Shown: positions 6,520 through 15,166, numbered from the stretch's first letter. The stretch is DNA of 64,000 nt from Anaerolineales bacterium (GCA_015075185.1 JABTUW010000002.1:496001-560000); one strand, 5' to 3'. A program made the numbers and translations. Notes: a model not told the origin generated them from the sequence alone.

Positions 6520-9369
6520 TTATTTTACCGTAAATAGTGACAACTCTACAAAATCGCCCCCAGCCGTTACAGGCAGGCGGGTGCCGGCAGCCGCGTCGTA
6601 AAGGCCGCCAATCAGGCGATAGCCGCCGGGCGGCAGATGGGCGGGAAGGGTCAGGGTATAAGGGTCAGTCAGGATTTCGCCGGGGAGCCAGGTGGTGGTG
6701 GGCGCGGCGCCGGCCAGGGGCTGGCTGTCCGCTTGAGCGACAACCTGCCCGGTGTCATTCAAGAGTTGGACAAACACGGTGTAGTCGGTTTTCATCTCGG
6801 CGATGGCCTGCCAGTAGAGCGTGACCGGCAGAGGATCGCCGGAAGATGGGATGGTGGCTGGCAAGTCGTAGCCAATCAATTTCAGTGGGGTGGAATTGCC
6901 AAAGGCAATGTCGGCCGTTGTGGCGATAGCTGGGACCTCGAATTGGCGGGAACGGACAGCCAGGGCAACAGTGGCTAAAGTGCTTTCCGCTTCAACCTCG
7001 CCCGCCGGCGTCAGCAGGGCCACCTTAACCTGGGCCTGGCTGCCGGTCAGGCGGGGACTCGTCGGCAGGTGATAGACCGCTCGCCGGACCTGTCCCGCCT
7101 GCCACGAGTCCGGCGGCCCGGCGGAGTCGGCCAGGGGAAAGTCACTGGCGATGGCGTTTGTGCCGTCGCTGAGGGTAAGCCGGACACCTCCTCCTTTAGC
7201 GGGAGGGGTGGAGGAAGCCTGCCAGTACAGCCACAACCACATTTCCTGGCCTGGCTGGATTCTATCGGGGAGCACGTAGCCGACCAACTGGAAGGATGAA
7301 CGCTTTGCGTGAAGGATGAAGGATGAAGAGCGAATGAAGTTGGGGATGGGCAGGGCCATCAGAGGTGGGGTAATTTGGGCCGGGCCTACCGGGATGTTGG
7401 GAATGATAAGTGGCTGGCCGAGAGGCTGGCCGGAAGCAGGATCGTAGACGACAAGCTGGAGGGCATAACTGCCGGGGGGGAGGTCGGGCGGCAGCCAGAG
7501 GGCGCGCCGGTCGGGGATGGGCTGGCGGGGCGGCCAGGTTGAAGTAGCACGGGCAGCGGCCAGAGGGGGCCAGTCGCTTTGGATGAAGATGTCGCCCCGG
7601 TTGTTAATCAAGCGCAGCGATAATTGGTAATCGCGCTCAAGGGGAGTGGTGGTTTGCCAGGTGAGGTGTAGCGGAAGCAGATCGCCGGCAGGCGTTGTTT
7701 TGTTGGCTAAGGCTAACGTGATTAACTCTGGCCCTCTTCCTTGTGAATCGGCAAAAATCATATTGATCTCTTCCAGCCGGTCGGTGGGGGTGGCGCTGCC
7801 GGCGTATAAGGCCAGCCGTTTGCGGCCCAGCCAACTGTGCCAGGCTGGGTAAGCGTGTTCGACCAGCCAGCTTTCCAGCACCGGGTCGAGGTCAACGCCG
7901 TAGGGGGTGAACCAGATGCGGCGATGCGCGCCGGCAATCCTGGCGATGATTTGGCGGGCCTCCTCCGGCGGGGGCGCCGGCGATAAAAAATCCAGGTAAA
8001 GAGGCAACTTGCCGCGATAGTAGTAGTCGAACAATTTCTCACCCCCGTCGCCGGTGAGAACGATGGCGTCGCCGAGCAGCTCAAAGGCCTCGATTTTACG
8101 GATGACCGCTCGCCAATCGTCTTTGGCGTAGGCCGGGTTAAAGTAGTGCTGCCAGAGGGCATAGCCGTTGATAGCGAGCAGGATTGCAAGAAGCAAGGTC
8201 GCTAGAAGCAGGGGAGCACCGGAGCGGGGGAGCAGGAGAGAGTACTCGCTTTTGGCGCTATTTGGCTTACAAGTTGAAAATCGAAAATCGTAAACCCACG
8301 CCCACAAGGGCAGTCGTAAATCGCAAATCGCTAAAATTCCCATGGCGACTGCCAGCAGAAAACCGACCTGAACAGGGATCAGGTAACGTTCAAAGTAAAC
8401 CGGGGTGCGCAGTTCGCCGTAAAGCCAGGTGGCCAGGTTGGGGGCGAGGGTATAGGCGAGCAGAAAGGCCAGCATCTCCGAACCACGCCATGTGCCCCAA
8501 CGGCGGCGAGAGGCATAGATCAGTCCCAGAAGATAAACGCCCACAAAAATTAAAATCAGCGGGACAGCGTCGGCCGGCGGCATATATTCACCAACAGTGT
8601 AAGCCTGCGCACCCCGGACAAAGGTTTCCCACAACGTGGGCTGCTCGAGCCAGTGGAGAAAGCGCTGCAGCAAGGCTGAACTAACAAAGAGCCACGGCAG
8701 GTAAATCAGAAAAATAACGATTAAAGTACCGGCCCAGGCCAAGTAACTCCGCCAGTGCCGCCGCCAGGTGAGCAGCAAAAAAAGGCCCTGGCTGCCGATG
8801 ACCACCAGCGCATGGTAATGAGTCAAAATGGCCCACTCTGTACCTATGACATAGATCAGCCACCAGGGCCATAAATAACTAAACCTGCCAGGTTTTTGAA
8901 AACCTGGCAGGTTTGGTATCAATTTAACAAAGCCCCACATGCTCATGATCGAGGCGGCGGTAAAGATACTGTACATCCGCGCTTCTTGAGAATGCCAGAT
9001 TTGGTAGGGAGCAACGGTCATCAGCAGCGCGGTAAGCAATCCCAGGCGCGCATCGCCCAGAGCTTGGCCCAGGCGATAACTTAAGGGCACGGCCATGACC
9101 CCAAATATCAGGGAGAAAAAGCGCAGTGTGTACTCGCTGTCGCCGGCCCATTGAAGCCAATACAGGGTGGCAAAGTAATAGAAGGGAGGCTTGGGTTCTT
9201 CGGTCAGCAAGGAGCGCCACAATTCGCTCAGGGGCAGCTTGGCAAAGTAAAGCGTCCAGGCCTCCTCAATCCAGTAACTCTGCACTTCCAGCCGGTAGGC
9301 TCGCAGCAGAAAGGCCAGCAGAGTCAGCCCCAAAATGATGAGTTTTTGGCGAGAGCCTGGCAATTTCAT
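6520..9369 (-). CDS. GT-C (PMT_2/GT39-like) membrane glycosyltransferase with beta-domain tail
   Basis: A 949-residue protein. The N-terminal ~450 residues are multi-pass membrane with the GT39-type start: a first helix, then YRLEVQSYWIEEAWTLYFAK, where the acidic pair sits in the first extracytoplasmic loop as in PMT and ArnT enzymes. Such enzymes use a polyprenyl-phosphate sugar outside the membrane. The C-terminal ~400 residues are soluble and hold at least two copies of a beta-type repeat (TSTWPPRQPIPDRRALWLP and TTTWLPGEILTDPYTLTLP). A similar copy ends the neighbouring 803-residue protein. The start overlaps the upstream gene's stop by 4 bp (ATGA), so translation is coupled. Acceptor unknown. 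Confidence 0.8.
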   Translation of the reverse strand: MKLPGSRQKLIILGLTLLAFLLRAYRLEVQSYWIEEAWTLYFAKLPLSELWRSLLTEEPKPPFYYFATLYWLQWAGDSEYTLRFFSLIFGVMAVPLSYRLGQALGDARLGLLTALLMTVAPYQIWHSQEARMYSIFTAASIMSMWGFVKLIPNLPGFQKPGRFSYLWPWWLIYVIGTEWAILTHYHALVVIGSQGLFLLLTWRRHWRSYLAWAGTLIVIFLIYLPWLFVSSALLQRFLHWLEQPTLWETFVRGAQAYTVGEYMPPADAVPLILIFVGVYLLGLIYASRRRWGTWRGSEMLAFLLAYTLAPNLATWLYGELRTPVYFERYLIPVQVGFLLAVAMGILAICDLRLPLWAWVYDFRFSTCKPNSAKSEYSLLLPRSGAPLLLATLLLAILLAINGYALWQHYFNPAYAKDDWRAVIRKIEAFELLGDAIVLTGDGGEKLFDYYYRGKLPLYLDFLSPAPPPEEARQIIARIAGAHRRIWFTPYGVDLDPVLESWLVEHAYPAWHSWLGRKRLALYAGSATPTDRLEEINMIFADSQGRGPELITLALANKTTPAGDLLPLHLTWQTTTPLERDYQLSLRLINNRGDIFIQSDWPPLAAARATSTWPPRQPIPDRRALWLPPDLPPGSYALQLVVYDPASGQPLGQPLIIPNIPVGPAQITPPLMALPIPNFIRSSSFILHAKRSSFQLVGYVLPDRIQPGQEMWLWLYWQASSTPPAKGGGVRLTLSDGTNAIASDFPLADSAGPPDSWQAGQVRRAVYHLPTSPRLTGSQAQVKVALLTPAGEVEAESTLATVALAVRSRQFEVPAIATTADIAFGNSTPLKLIGYDLPATIPSSGDPLPVTLYWQAIAEMKTDYTVFVQLLNDTGQVVAQADSQPLAGAAPTTTWLPGEILTDPYTLTLPAHLPPGGYRLIGGLYDAAAGTRLPVTAGGDFVELSLFTVK
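7291..7338. repeat. 7-bp repeat array (GAAGGAT type) inside the GT-C gene
   Basis: The units GAAGGAT, GAACGCT, (TTGCGT), GAAGGAT, GAAGGAT, GAAGAGC and GAATGAA follow with one 6-bp slip. The array encodes a loop between two beta domains (SSSFILHAKRSSF). Confidence 0.65.
8275..8331. repeat. 7-bp repeat array (CGTAAAT type) inside the GT-C gene
   Basis: TGAAAAT, CGAAAAT and CGTAAAC are followed after a gap by CGTAAAT and CGCAAAT. The units resemble those at 2030-2075 in the YfhO-like gene. The stretch encodes a loop between membrane helices. Confidence 0.65.
8881..8914. repeat. Perfect 16-bp inverted repeat inside the GT-C gene
   Basis: AAACCTGCCAGGTTTT is followed by TG and then its exact complement. 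The hairpin lies inside the reading frame and encodes LPGFQKPGRF between two membrane helices. It has the look of a dispersed palindromic element that kept the frame open. Confidence 0.75.
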
Positions 9370-11777
9370 GGGTTTGAACGTTCCACGTTTAGCGTTACCT
9401 GGCCTAATTCTACAAAATCCCCCTGCTGATCAACAGGCAGGCGCTGGCCGGTGGCCGGATTGTAAAGACCGGCAATCAGGCGATAATCGCCGGTGGGCAA
9501 ATCAAGGGGGATAGCCAAGGCATGGCGGTCAAGCACGGGCTGGCCCGACGGCCAGGTTGAGGTAGGTGTATAGCCGGCATTGGGGGGGCTGTCATGTTGG
9601 GCCACCAGCGCCCCATCGGCAGCGAGAAGTTGGAGGAAAAGATTGTAATCGGCCGGGAGAGGTCGCAGCGCCTGCCAGACAAACTCGACCGGCAGAGTTT
9701 GTCCCGGCTGGAACGACTCGTTGAGCTTGACTTCCAGCAGGTGCAGCTCGTCGCCCAGGGTAGCATTGACCGGCCAGGTGACGGTTGGCGCTTGCGCGCC
9801 AAAGCGGACCAGGCGGACATCGTCAAACCAATCATTGCCGGCGGTGAAGGCGTTAAGGGCCAGCCAGCGTTCGGCCGTGTTATCGGGCGCAGCCGGTGGA
9901 ACGCCAACCGTGATGAGCCACGCGTTGGGGCCGGTCAGCGCGTTTTGCAGCAGCGGCAGGGCCGTGTCCGGGGGCGGCCAGGCTTGTTGGGCCAGACCAG
10001 TGAGGGGTAGACGCATTTTGAAACGGTTCATCGGCACGTGGTAATGGTACGGGGCTACGGTGATAATCCGGTCAGCGGGACTGGCCTGAGCGGCGGCGGT
10101 CTCGAGTGCCTGGGTATAAGGATCATCCGGCGGGCCGAACTGCCGGTCGGTGGTGAAGTAGCGGACGAGGAGGAAGTAGGTGAGGGCAAGAGTGAAGAGG
10201 AGGACGAGAAGAGGCGAAGAGGCGAGGAGGCGTGAGATGTGAGGCGTAAAGCGTAAAGCGTAAAGCGCTGGCTTTAACTCGGCGGTCATTCGTCGCCAGA
10301 GGAGCCAGCCGGAGAGCAGAACCAGGGCGAGGCTCAGGCTAAAGGCCAGGCCGTCGAAGCCCCAGGGCTGCCACCAGGCCAGGTCGGAGTTTTGGAGCGA
10401 CCAGGCCCGGATCTGGCCGGCAATCTCGCTGTAGCGAAAATCGTAGAGAGCCGCGGTGTTTTCCAGGAAAAATTCGCCGCCAAATTCGGCTTGCAGTTGG
10501 CCGAGAAAGACCCAGGGGTTGATGGCGACGCCGAGGAGCTGGATGAGGAGGGAGAGGAGGAGTAAAGCATAAAACGTGATGCGTGATGCGTCCCAGGGGG
10601 AGGCTTCGCTCTGATGGGTATTAGCTGCTACCTTGCTACCTGTTACTTTGCTACCTGCGACCTGTTCAACGATGGGAGCCAGGGCGATGGCAAAGAACGG
10701 CACGACCGGCACAAGAAAGCGGCTGCCCCAGGAGAGGCCCTCGCCGGAGGACCAGGCAGAAAAGAGGGCAATCGTGACGCCAGCCAATCCGGCAAAGAGC
10801 CAGGCTTCGGCAGGGTGGGTCTTGCGGAACAGCCACCAGCCGGGCAGGCTCAGAATGAGGACCGGTGAGTAAATAAAGAAACCTCGCAGCGGGCTGAGCA
10901 GGAGTTTGTAAAGGCCCAGCAGAATATTGGGCGAGAACAGGGTTAAATCGTAGCCGGTCTGGAACGGATTGCCGGATCGAAGCGCGTTATAGGTCAGTAG
11001 AATTACCCCGGCGAAGGCGACAGCCAAGCCAAAGATAACCAAGGGGAGGAGGGATGAGGCGAGGAGGCGAAGACGCGGAAGAACTTGCCTCTTCGCCTCC
11101 TCAATTATTATCCACAGTAAATAAAAACCAAAAACCGGCAGCAAAAAAAGATTATTGGCGCGGGTCAACACGGCGAAGCCGGCAGCCAGCCCGGCGATAG
11201 CCCCATGACGCAGACCGCCTTCCCGGCGGTAAACAAAGAGCATGTAAGTGGCCAGAAGTAATAAAAACCCGGCTAGCGGTTCGCTGAAGAGATACTTGGC
11301 GTAGACAAAGGCAATCGTGGCCAGACCAAAAATTAATGAAACAATAACGGCGGTCAAGTTGGAAAAACCCAGGCGCTGTCCAAACATAAAAATGAGCAGG
11401 CCGGTCGCAGCGGTAATTAAGCTGTTCAGTAGGGAGACAGTTTGCAGCATACCGACGCCCGGCAGATAGAGCGCCAGCCAGTAGAGCGGAGCCTGGGCCA
11501 GGGAAAGAGCCAGGCCCTTTTTGGAGTAAACGTGTCCATCCCGGCCAAAAAAACCTTGCGCTTCGGCCTGGCTGGTTGTCCACTGGGTCCAGGCGATTTG
11601 GTCGGTATTCAAACGGCCAAATTTAACCAGGCTCTCGGTGACGGCAAAGATAGAGGCTTCGTCAACGGAGTGAAAGCCGCCCCGGTAGGCCAAGAGATAA
11701 ATTGCCAGCAGGAACAGCCCGATGGACAGACCTAAGGCGCGGCGTTTAGTTTTTTCAAGAGCAACTTCAGGCTTCAT
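9366..11777 (-). CDS. GT-C (PMT_2/GT39-like) membrane glycosyltransferase
   Basis: An 803-residue multi-pass membrane protein. After the first helix the sequence AYRGGFHSVDEASIFAVTE places an Asp-Glu pair in the first outer loop, the expected catalytic position of PMT/GT39 enzymes. About a dozen hydrophobic segments follow. The soluble tail ends with a beta-type module (TSTWPSGQPVLDRHALAIP, then LPTGDYRLIAGLYNPATGQRLP) nearly matching the last module of the downstream 949-residue protein. The start lies within the pentapeptide gene's last codons (11-bp overlap) and its stop overlaps the next start by 4 bp, so the three genes form one operon. Loops contain 7-bp repeats and a 13-bp inverted repeat. 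Substrate unknown. Confidence 0.8.
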   Translation of the reverse strand: MKPEVALEKTKRRALGLSIGLFLLAIYLLAYRGGFHSVDEASIFAVTESLVKFGRLNTDQIAWTQWTTSQAEAQGFFGRDGHVYSKKGLALSLAQAPLYWLALYLPGVGMLQTVSLLNSLITAATGLLIFMFGQRLGFSNLTAVIVSLIFGLATIAFVYAKYLFSEPLAGFLLLLATYMLFVYRREGGLRHGAIAGLAAGFAVLTRANNLFLLPVFGFYLLWIIIEEAKRQVLPRLRLLASSLLPLVIFGLAVAFAGVILLTYNALRSGNPFQTGYDLTLFSPNILLGLYKLLLSPLRGFFIYSPVLILSLPGWWLFRKTHPAEAWLFAGLAGVTIALFSAWSSGEGLSWGSRFLVPVVPFFAIALAPIVEQVAGSKVTGSKVAANTHQSEASPWDASRITFYALLLLSLLIQLLGVAINPWVFLGQLQAEFGGEFFLENTAALYDFRYSEIAGQIRAWSLQNSDLAWWQPWGFDGLAFSLSLALVLLSGWLLWRRMTAELKPALYALRFTPHISRLLASSPLLVLLFTLALTYFLLVRYFTTDRQFGPPDDPYTQALETAAAQASPADRIITVAPYHYHVPMNRFKMRLPLTGLAQQAWPPPDTALPLLQNALTGPNAWLITVGVPPAAPDNTAERWLALNAFTAGNDWFDDVRLVRFGAQAPTVTWPVNATLGDELHLLEVKLNESFQPGQTLPVEFVWQALRPLPADYNLFLQLLAADGALVAQHDSPPNAGYTPTSTWPSGQPVLDRHALAIPLDLPTGDYRLIAGLYNPATGQRLPVDQQGDFVELGQVTLNVERSNP
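10231..10265. repeat. Array of five 7-bp repeats inside the 803-residue GT-C gene
   Basis: The units are CGTGAGA, TGTGAGG, CGTAAAG, CGTAAAG and CGTAAAG in exact register. The same unit types occur at 1946-1994 in the YfhO-like gene 8 kb away. Confidence 0.8.
10568..10664. repeat. 7-bp repeats, dispersed ~35-bp repeat and CTACCTG repeats inside the GT-C gene
   Basis: CATAAAA, CGTGATG and CGTGATG lead into the dispersed repeat (GGGGGAGGCTTCGCTCTGAT). A run of CTACCTTG/CTACCTG units with alternating 7- and 8-bp spacing follows up to 10664. The insert is open in the host frame and encodes a loop that includes HQSEASPWDASRITF. Confidence 0.75.
11061..11102. repeat. Perfect 13-bp inverted repeat inside the 803-residue GT-C gene
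   Basis: GAGGAGGCGAAGA pairs with TCTTCGCCTCCTC across a 16-bp loop. It lies within the reading frame and encodes a basic loop between membrane helices. Confidence 0.7.
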
Positions 11778-12507
11778 GGGTTGAGCCGTCGGGAAGGATG
11801 ACTCCTTCCAGCGTGGCGGCCAGGTTTAACTGGGCTTCGCTCACTTCTGCACCGGTCAAATTGACCCAGTTCAACTTGGCGCCGGTTAAATCGGTTTCGA
11901 TCAAATTGGCGTCGCGCAAATCGGCGCCGCTAAGGTTAGCCCGGCGCAGGATAGCCCCCTCCAGATTGGCAAAGCTGAGCTTGGCTTCGCGCAAATCGGC
12001 GTGGCTCAGGTCGGCAGTGGTCAAATCGGCTTCACTGAGATTAGCTTCACTCAGGCTGGCTGAAATCAGATGCGCCCGGCTCAGGTTGGCCCCACTTAGA
12101 TTAGCCCAGCTTAACTGGGCCTCGTACAATTTGGCCCAGCTCAAATCAGCCCAACTCAAAATCGTCTCATTCAAATTGGCTTCAAACAATTTTGCCCGGC
12201 TCAGATGGGCTTCGATGAGACTGGCACGGTGCAAGTTAGCCCCATTCAAAGTAGCCCCGGTCAATCTGGCCCAATTGAGGGTGCTGCCGCTTAAGTTCGC
12301 TCCGCTTAAATCCGCCTCATCCAAAATAGCCTCACTCAAATTGCACTGCTGCAAAGTGGCAGCCATGAGCTTGGTACTGCGCAAATTGGCCCGAGAGAGA
12401 TTGGCCTGGTCAAAACGAAGGCTGTATAGATTGAAGCCAGCCAGGTCTACGCCTCTAAAATCCCGGTCACCGGCCCGATAACGCTGGATCAAGTCTCGTA
12501 CATCCAC
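11767..12507 (-). CDS. Pentapeptide-repeat protein
   Basis: A 246-residue protein built almost wholly of A(D/N)LSX pentapeptides, about 38 in a row (for example ANLSRANLRSTKL and ADLSWAKLYEAQLSWANLSG). The repeats form a right-handed square beta helix. Family members range from DNA-gyrase mimics to structural proteins, and nothing here picks out one role. A short N-terminal helix (MDVRDLIQRYRAGDRDFRGV) precedes the repeats and a short tail (ILPDGSTHEA) follows. It is the first gene of an operon with the two GT-C enzymes. An extended -10 (TGCTATAAT) lies about 85 bp upstream of the ATG. Confidence 0.9.
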   Translation of the reverse strand: MDVRDLIQRYRAGDRDFRGVDLAGFNLYSLRFDQANLSRANLRSTKLMAATLQQCNLSEAILDEADLSGANLSGSTLNWARLTGATLNGANLHRASLIEAHLSRAKLFEANLNETILSWADLSWAKLYEAQLSWANLSGANLSRAHLISASLSEANLSEADLTTADLSHADLREAKLSFANLEGAILRRANLSGADLRDANLIETDLTGAKLNWVNLTGAEVSEAQLNLAATLEGVILPDGSTHEA

Positions 12508-12593
12508 GGCTCGTTTTCCTCGTGAAAGCGGTCGGACAATAAATCAGGCGGGCGCGGTTTGGAAAAGGTGGCCGGCCAACCTTAAGCCCCGCT

Positions 12594-12602
12594 ATTATAG
12601 CA
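12594..12602 (-). promoter_or_regulatory. Extended -10 promoter for the pentapeptide/GT-C operon
   Basis: On the minus strand TGC precedes TATAAT (-10 at 12594-12599). The -35 region is weak (TGGTCA at a 17-bp spacing). Confidence 0.5.
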
Positions 12603-12701
12603 AAGGCCGGGGCAGATGACCAGATTGGCGTTAACAGATTAAGGAGGGGTTACGGTACTGGTATTTATCGGATTTTGCCAAAAGTACAAGGGACGTGTAT
12701 C

Positions 12702-13505
12702 ATGGGACACCGCGCCGGGGTGCGCTATTTTTATGCTTGTGTGGGTTCCGTGATACAAGAAGTCACTAACGGGCAAAAGCCGTCACTCTTTCTGTCAATT
12801 GTTATCCCAGCTTATAATGAAGAATCCCGTTTGCCCAACACTTTACCGCAAGTGGCAAAATTTGTGGAAGCTCAGGATTATAAAGCTGAGGTTGTGGTGG
12901 TTGACGACGGCAGCACTGACAGAACGGCTCAGATTGTCGAAGAGATTGCCGCTCAATATTCTTGCGTGCGCCTGGTGCGCGCCCCGCATGGCGGCAAAGG
13001 GCACGCGGTCAAAACCGGCATGCTGCAAGTTCAAGGCGAGTATGCCTTTTTGTGCGACGCCGACTTAGCCATGCCAATTTCCGAACTGCCTAAATTCCTG
13101 CCCCCCTGCCAAAACGGTTATCAAGTGGCCATTGGCTCGCGTGAAGGGAAAGGGGCAGTCCGCTATAACGAACCGGCCTATCGCCATTTGATGGGACGGG
13201 TTTTTAACCTGTTAGTCAAAATTATGGCCGTGCCCGGTTTTGAAGATACGCAGTGCGGCTTCAAATGCTTCCACCACTCCGTCACCGCCGATCTTTTTTC
13301 GCGTCAGACCATTGATGGGTTTGGCTTTGATGTCGAAGTGCTTTACATTGCCCAAAAGCGCGGTTATAAAATCGTCGAAGTGCCCATTCACTGGTATTAT
13401 CAGGCTGAGAGTAAAGTCCATCCCATCAAAGATACTATCCGGATGGTTAAGGATATGCTGACCGTCCGCCGCAATGACCGGCTGGACCTTTACAAAAAGA
13501 ATTAA
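12702..13505 (+). CDS. Glycosyltransferase family 2 (dolichyl-phosphate glucose/mannose synthase-like)
   Basis: A 267-residue GT-A enzyme. It has the family motifs SIVIPAYNEESRLPNTL, VVVDDGSTDRT and the metal-binding FLCDADLAMP, plus the late FEDTQCGFKCF motif typical of polyprenyl-phosphate glycosyltransferases (Alg5/DPM1-like). It would transfer a sugar from a nucleotide donor to a lipid phosphate on the inner membrane face, supplying GT-C enzymes such as those encoded just upstream. There is no membrane anchor. The ATG at 12702 has AAGGGA 8 bp upstream; a TTG at 12675 is also open. It lies between divergent neighbours and appears to be a single gene. Confidence 0.85.
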   Translation: MGHRAGVRYFYACVGSVIQEVTNGQKPSLFLSIVIPAYNEESRLPNTLPQVAKFVEAQDYKAEVVVVDDGSTDRTAQIVEEIAAQYSCVRLVRAPHGGKGHAVKTGMLQVQGEYAFLCDADLAMPISELPKFLPPCQNGYQVAIGSREGKGAVRYNEPAYRHLMGRVFNLLVKIMAVPGFEDTQCGFKCFHHSVTADLFSRQTIDGFGFDVEVLYIAQKRGYKIVEVPIHWYYQAESKVHPIKDTIRMVKDMLTVRRNDRLDLYKKN

Positions 13506-13569
13506 GCCGACCTCCTTCCTTTGCCAAATTTGTTCAAAAATAGGGCTAACTTCGGCTTGCAGGTCAAAA

Positions 13570-13598
13570 TTGCCTTTCCACTCTATCCCTGATATAAA
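13570..13598 (+). promoter_or_regulatory. Sigma-70-type promoter for the SH3 lipoprotein gene
   Basis: TTGCCT and TATAAA are separated by 17 bp, and TGA precedes the -10 (extended type). The ATG lies about 40 bp downstream. Confidence 0.55.
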
Positions 13599-13636
13599 GT
13601 AGAATATCGAACTTTGTGCCAGTGAGGAGCTAGCGC

Positions 13637-15070
13637 ATGAAAAATAAAGCTTTAACTGGGCTTTTGCTCTGGCTGACGGTGGGGTTGGTGCTCATTACTT
13701 CGGCTTGCACGCCGGCCAGCACTCCGGTGAGCCAGCAGCCGACCCGACCCATTGCCATCATCGCCTCGCCCCGCAGCGACACCCAGATTGCGGTTGGGCA
13801 AGAAGTGATGATTACCTTTACCGTCGCCGATGTCAAGGGGGTTGCCCAGGTGGAACTGGCGGTAGATGGCCAGCCCATCCATGTTGAGAAGATCACTACC
13901 CCGGTCAATTCCTTTGCCGGAAATAAAGCCTGGACCCCCGACAAGCCCGGCAGTCACGTCATCGAGCTGCGCGCCTTTAATGTGGATAACGAACCGAGCG
14001 ATCCGGCCCAGGTTTTTGTCACCGTTACCGGCACTGGTGGGGAAACGCTTCCCCCGGCCAGTGACACCCCATCCGTGCCCCCCGTAGCTGGCGTCACCGC
14101 CGAGGCGACCCCGATCACGCTCATTCCACCCAGTCCAACCGGCGCGCCCGCCGGCCCATCTCCGGCCCCTAGCCAACCCTCGGTGACAACTCGCACCGGC
14201 TTGAATGTGCGGGGCGGGCCGGGCACGGATTATCCCGTGATTGGCCGGCTGACGGAGGGACAGACCCTGGCGGTTACCGGCCGCAACGCCCAAACCACGT
14301 GGTGGCAGGTGGTCTACCCGTCGGGCAGCAACGAGCGAGGCTGGGTATCAGGCGATGCCCAGTTCACCACCTCCAGCAACACCGAAGGGGTGCCCATTGT
14401 CCAGGCTCCCCCCAGACCCACCCCGGCCCCGCCCACACCCACGCCGACCCCGGCGCTGCCGGTCATCCAGTACTTCAGAGCCGACCGGGAGACGCTCAAT
14501 CCCGGTGAGAGAGTGACCCTGAGTTGGGACCTCTCTGGGGCCAGAGAAGCTTTTCTGCGCTACGACGACGTGACCGAAGGCGTGATTGCCCCCGGCAGCA
14601 AAACTCTCTCGCCGTCCAAAACCACCGTTTATACCCTGCTGGCTCGCGGCGCGGCGGGCGATACCACCGCCCAGGTAACGGTCAAAGTGAATGAAGCCAC
14701 GGCCACGCCGGTACCGGTCGTCAACGATGGCAAAAGCAAAATTTTGAACGGCCAGACCATTGACTTTGACCGGGGGGTCATCCAGGGGTCTGATGGGGCC
14801 GGGGCCGACTTTTTCTGGGATGGCCAGGAGAAGCGATTTATGCCCCAGAACGGGGCCACCGGCGCTTTTGTCGGCGATGTTTTTGAAGAGATCAGCCTGA
14901 ACGATTGTCGCTCCGTAACCTACGGGCAGCCCTTCCCGGATGTGGGCAGCGTCAGCCGCATCACCGGCTGCTATCGCACCGACCAGGGCCGCTACGGCAA
15001 GTTCTTCATCAGCGAGTGGAGCGCCGACGCCAGCCTGACCATGCAGTGGCTAACTTGGGATTTCCGTTAA
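13637..15070 (+). CDS. Secreted lipoprotein with SH3b domain
   Basis: A 477-residue protein. A signal peptide ends with a lipobox (LITSAC, Cys 24), so it should be anchored outside the membrane. Next comes an Ig-like domain (IAIIASPRSDTQIAVGQEV onward), a Pro/Thr linker, and a bacterial SH3 domain (TGLNVRGGPGTDYPVIGRLT up to RGWVSGDAQF). A second TP-rich linker leads to another Ig-like module (FRADRETLNPGERVTLSWDL) and a unique C-terminal domain of about 100 residues. SH3b domains often bind cell-wall material. The start is fixed by GAGGAG about 8 bp upstream of the ATG. Two related hairpins follow the stop before metG. The exact role is unknown. Confidence 0.8.
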   Translation: MKNKALTGLLLWLTVGLVLITSACTPASTPVSQQPTRPIAIIASPRSDTQIAVGQEVMITFTVADVKGVAQVELAVDGQPIHVEKITTPVNSFAGNKAWTPDKPGSHVIELRAFNVDNEPSDPAQVFVTVTGTGGETLPPASDTPSVPPVAGVTAEATPITLIPPSPTGAPAGPSPAPSQPSVTTRTGLNVRGGPGTDYPVIGRLTEGQTLAVTGRNAQTTWWQVVYPSGSNERGWVSGDAQFTTSSNTEGVPIVQAPPRPTPAPPTPTPTPALPVIQYFRADRETLNPGERVTLSWDLSGAREAFLRYDDVTEGVIAPGSKTLSPSKTTVYTLLARGAAGDTTAQVTVKVNEATATPVPVVNDGKSKILNGQTIDFDRGVIQGSDGAGADFFWDGQEKRFMPQNGATGAFVGDVFEEISLNDCRSVTYGQPFPDVGSVSRITGCYRTDQGRYGKFFISEWSADASLTMQWLTWDFR

Positions 15071-15077
15071 TCCAGTA

Positions 15078-15147
15078 GGACAAACTGTTAGTTTGTCCCG
15101 GCGTTAGGGTGGAAATGGATGTAGGACAAGCTGTTAGCTTGTTCTAC
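15078..15147. repeat. Two related hairpins between the SH3 lipoprotein gene and metG
   Basis: The first (15078-15098) pairs GGACAAACT with AGTTTGTCC around GTT. The second (15121-15147) pairs GTAGGACAAGCT with AGCTTGTTCTAC around GTT with one G-T pair. They share the pattern GTAGGACAARCTGTTAGYTTGT. Neither has a clear T-run, so terminator function is unsure. Confidence 0.7.
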
Positions 15148-15166
15148 ATCTCTTAAAGTAATTTTG

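Noticed and set aside
11798..12481. 227-residue plus-strand open frame
   Set aside because: It is the antisense of the pentapeptide repeats; the repeated bases keep the opposite strand open and give a low-complexity protein.
15121..15147. Rho-independent terminator before metG
   Set aside because: The stem is good but is followed by ATCTCTT with no T-run, so I list it as a hairpin repeat only.
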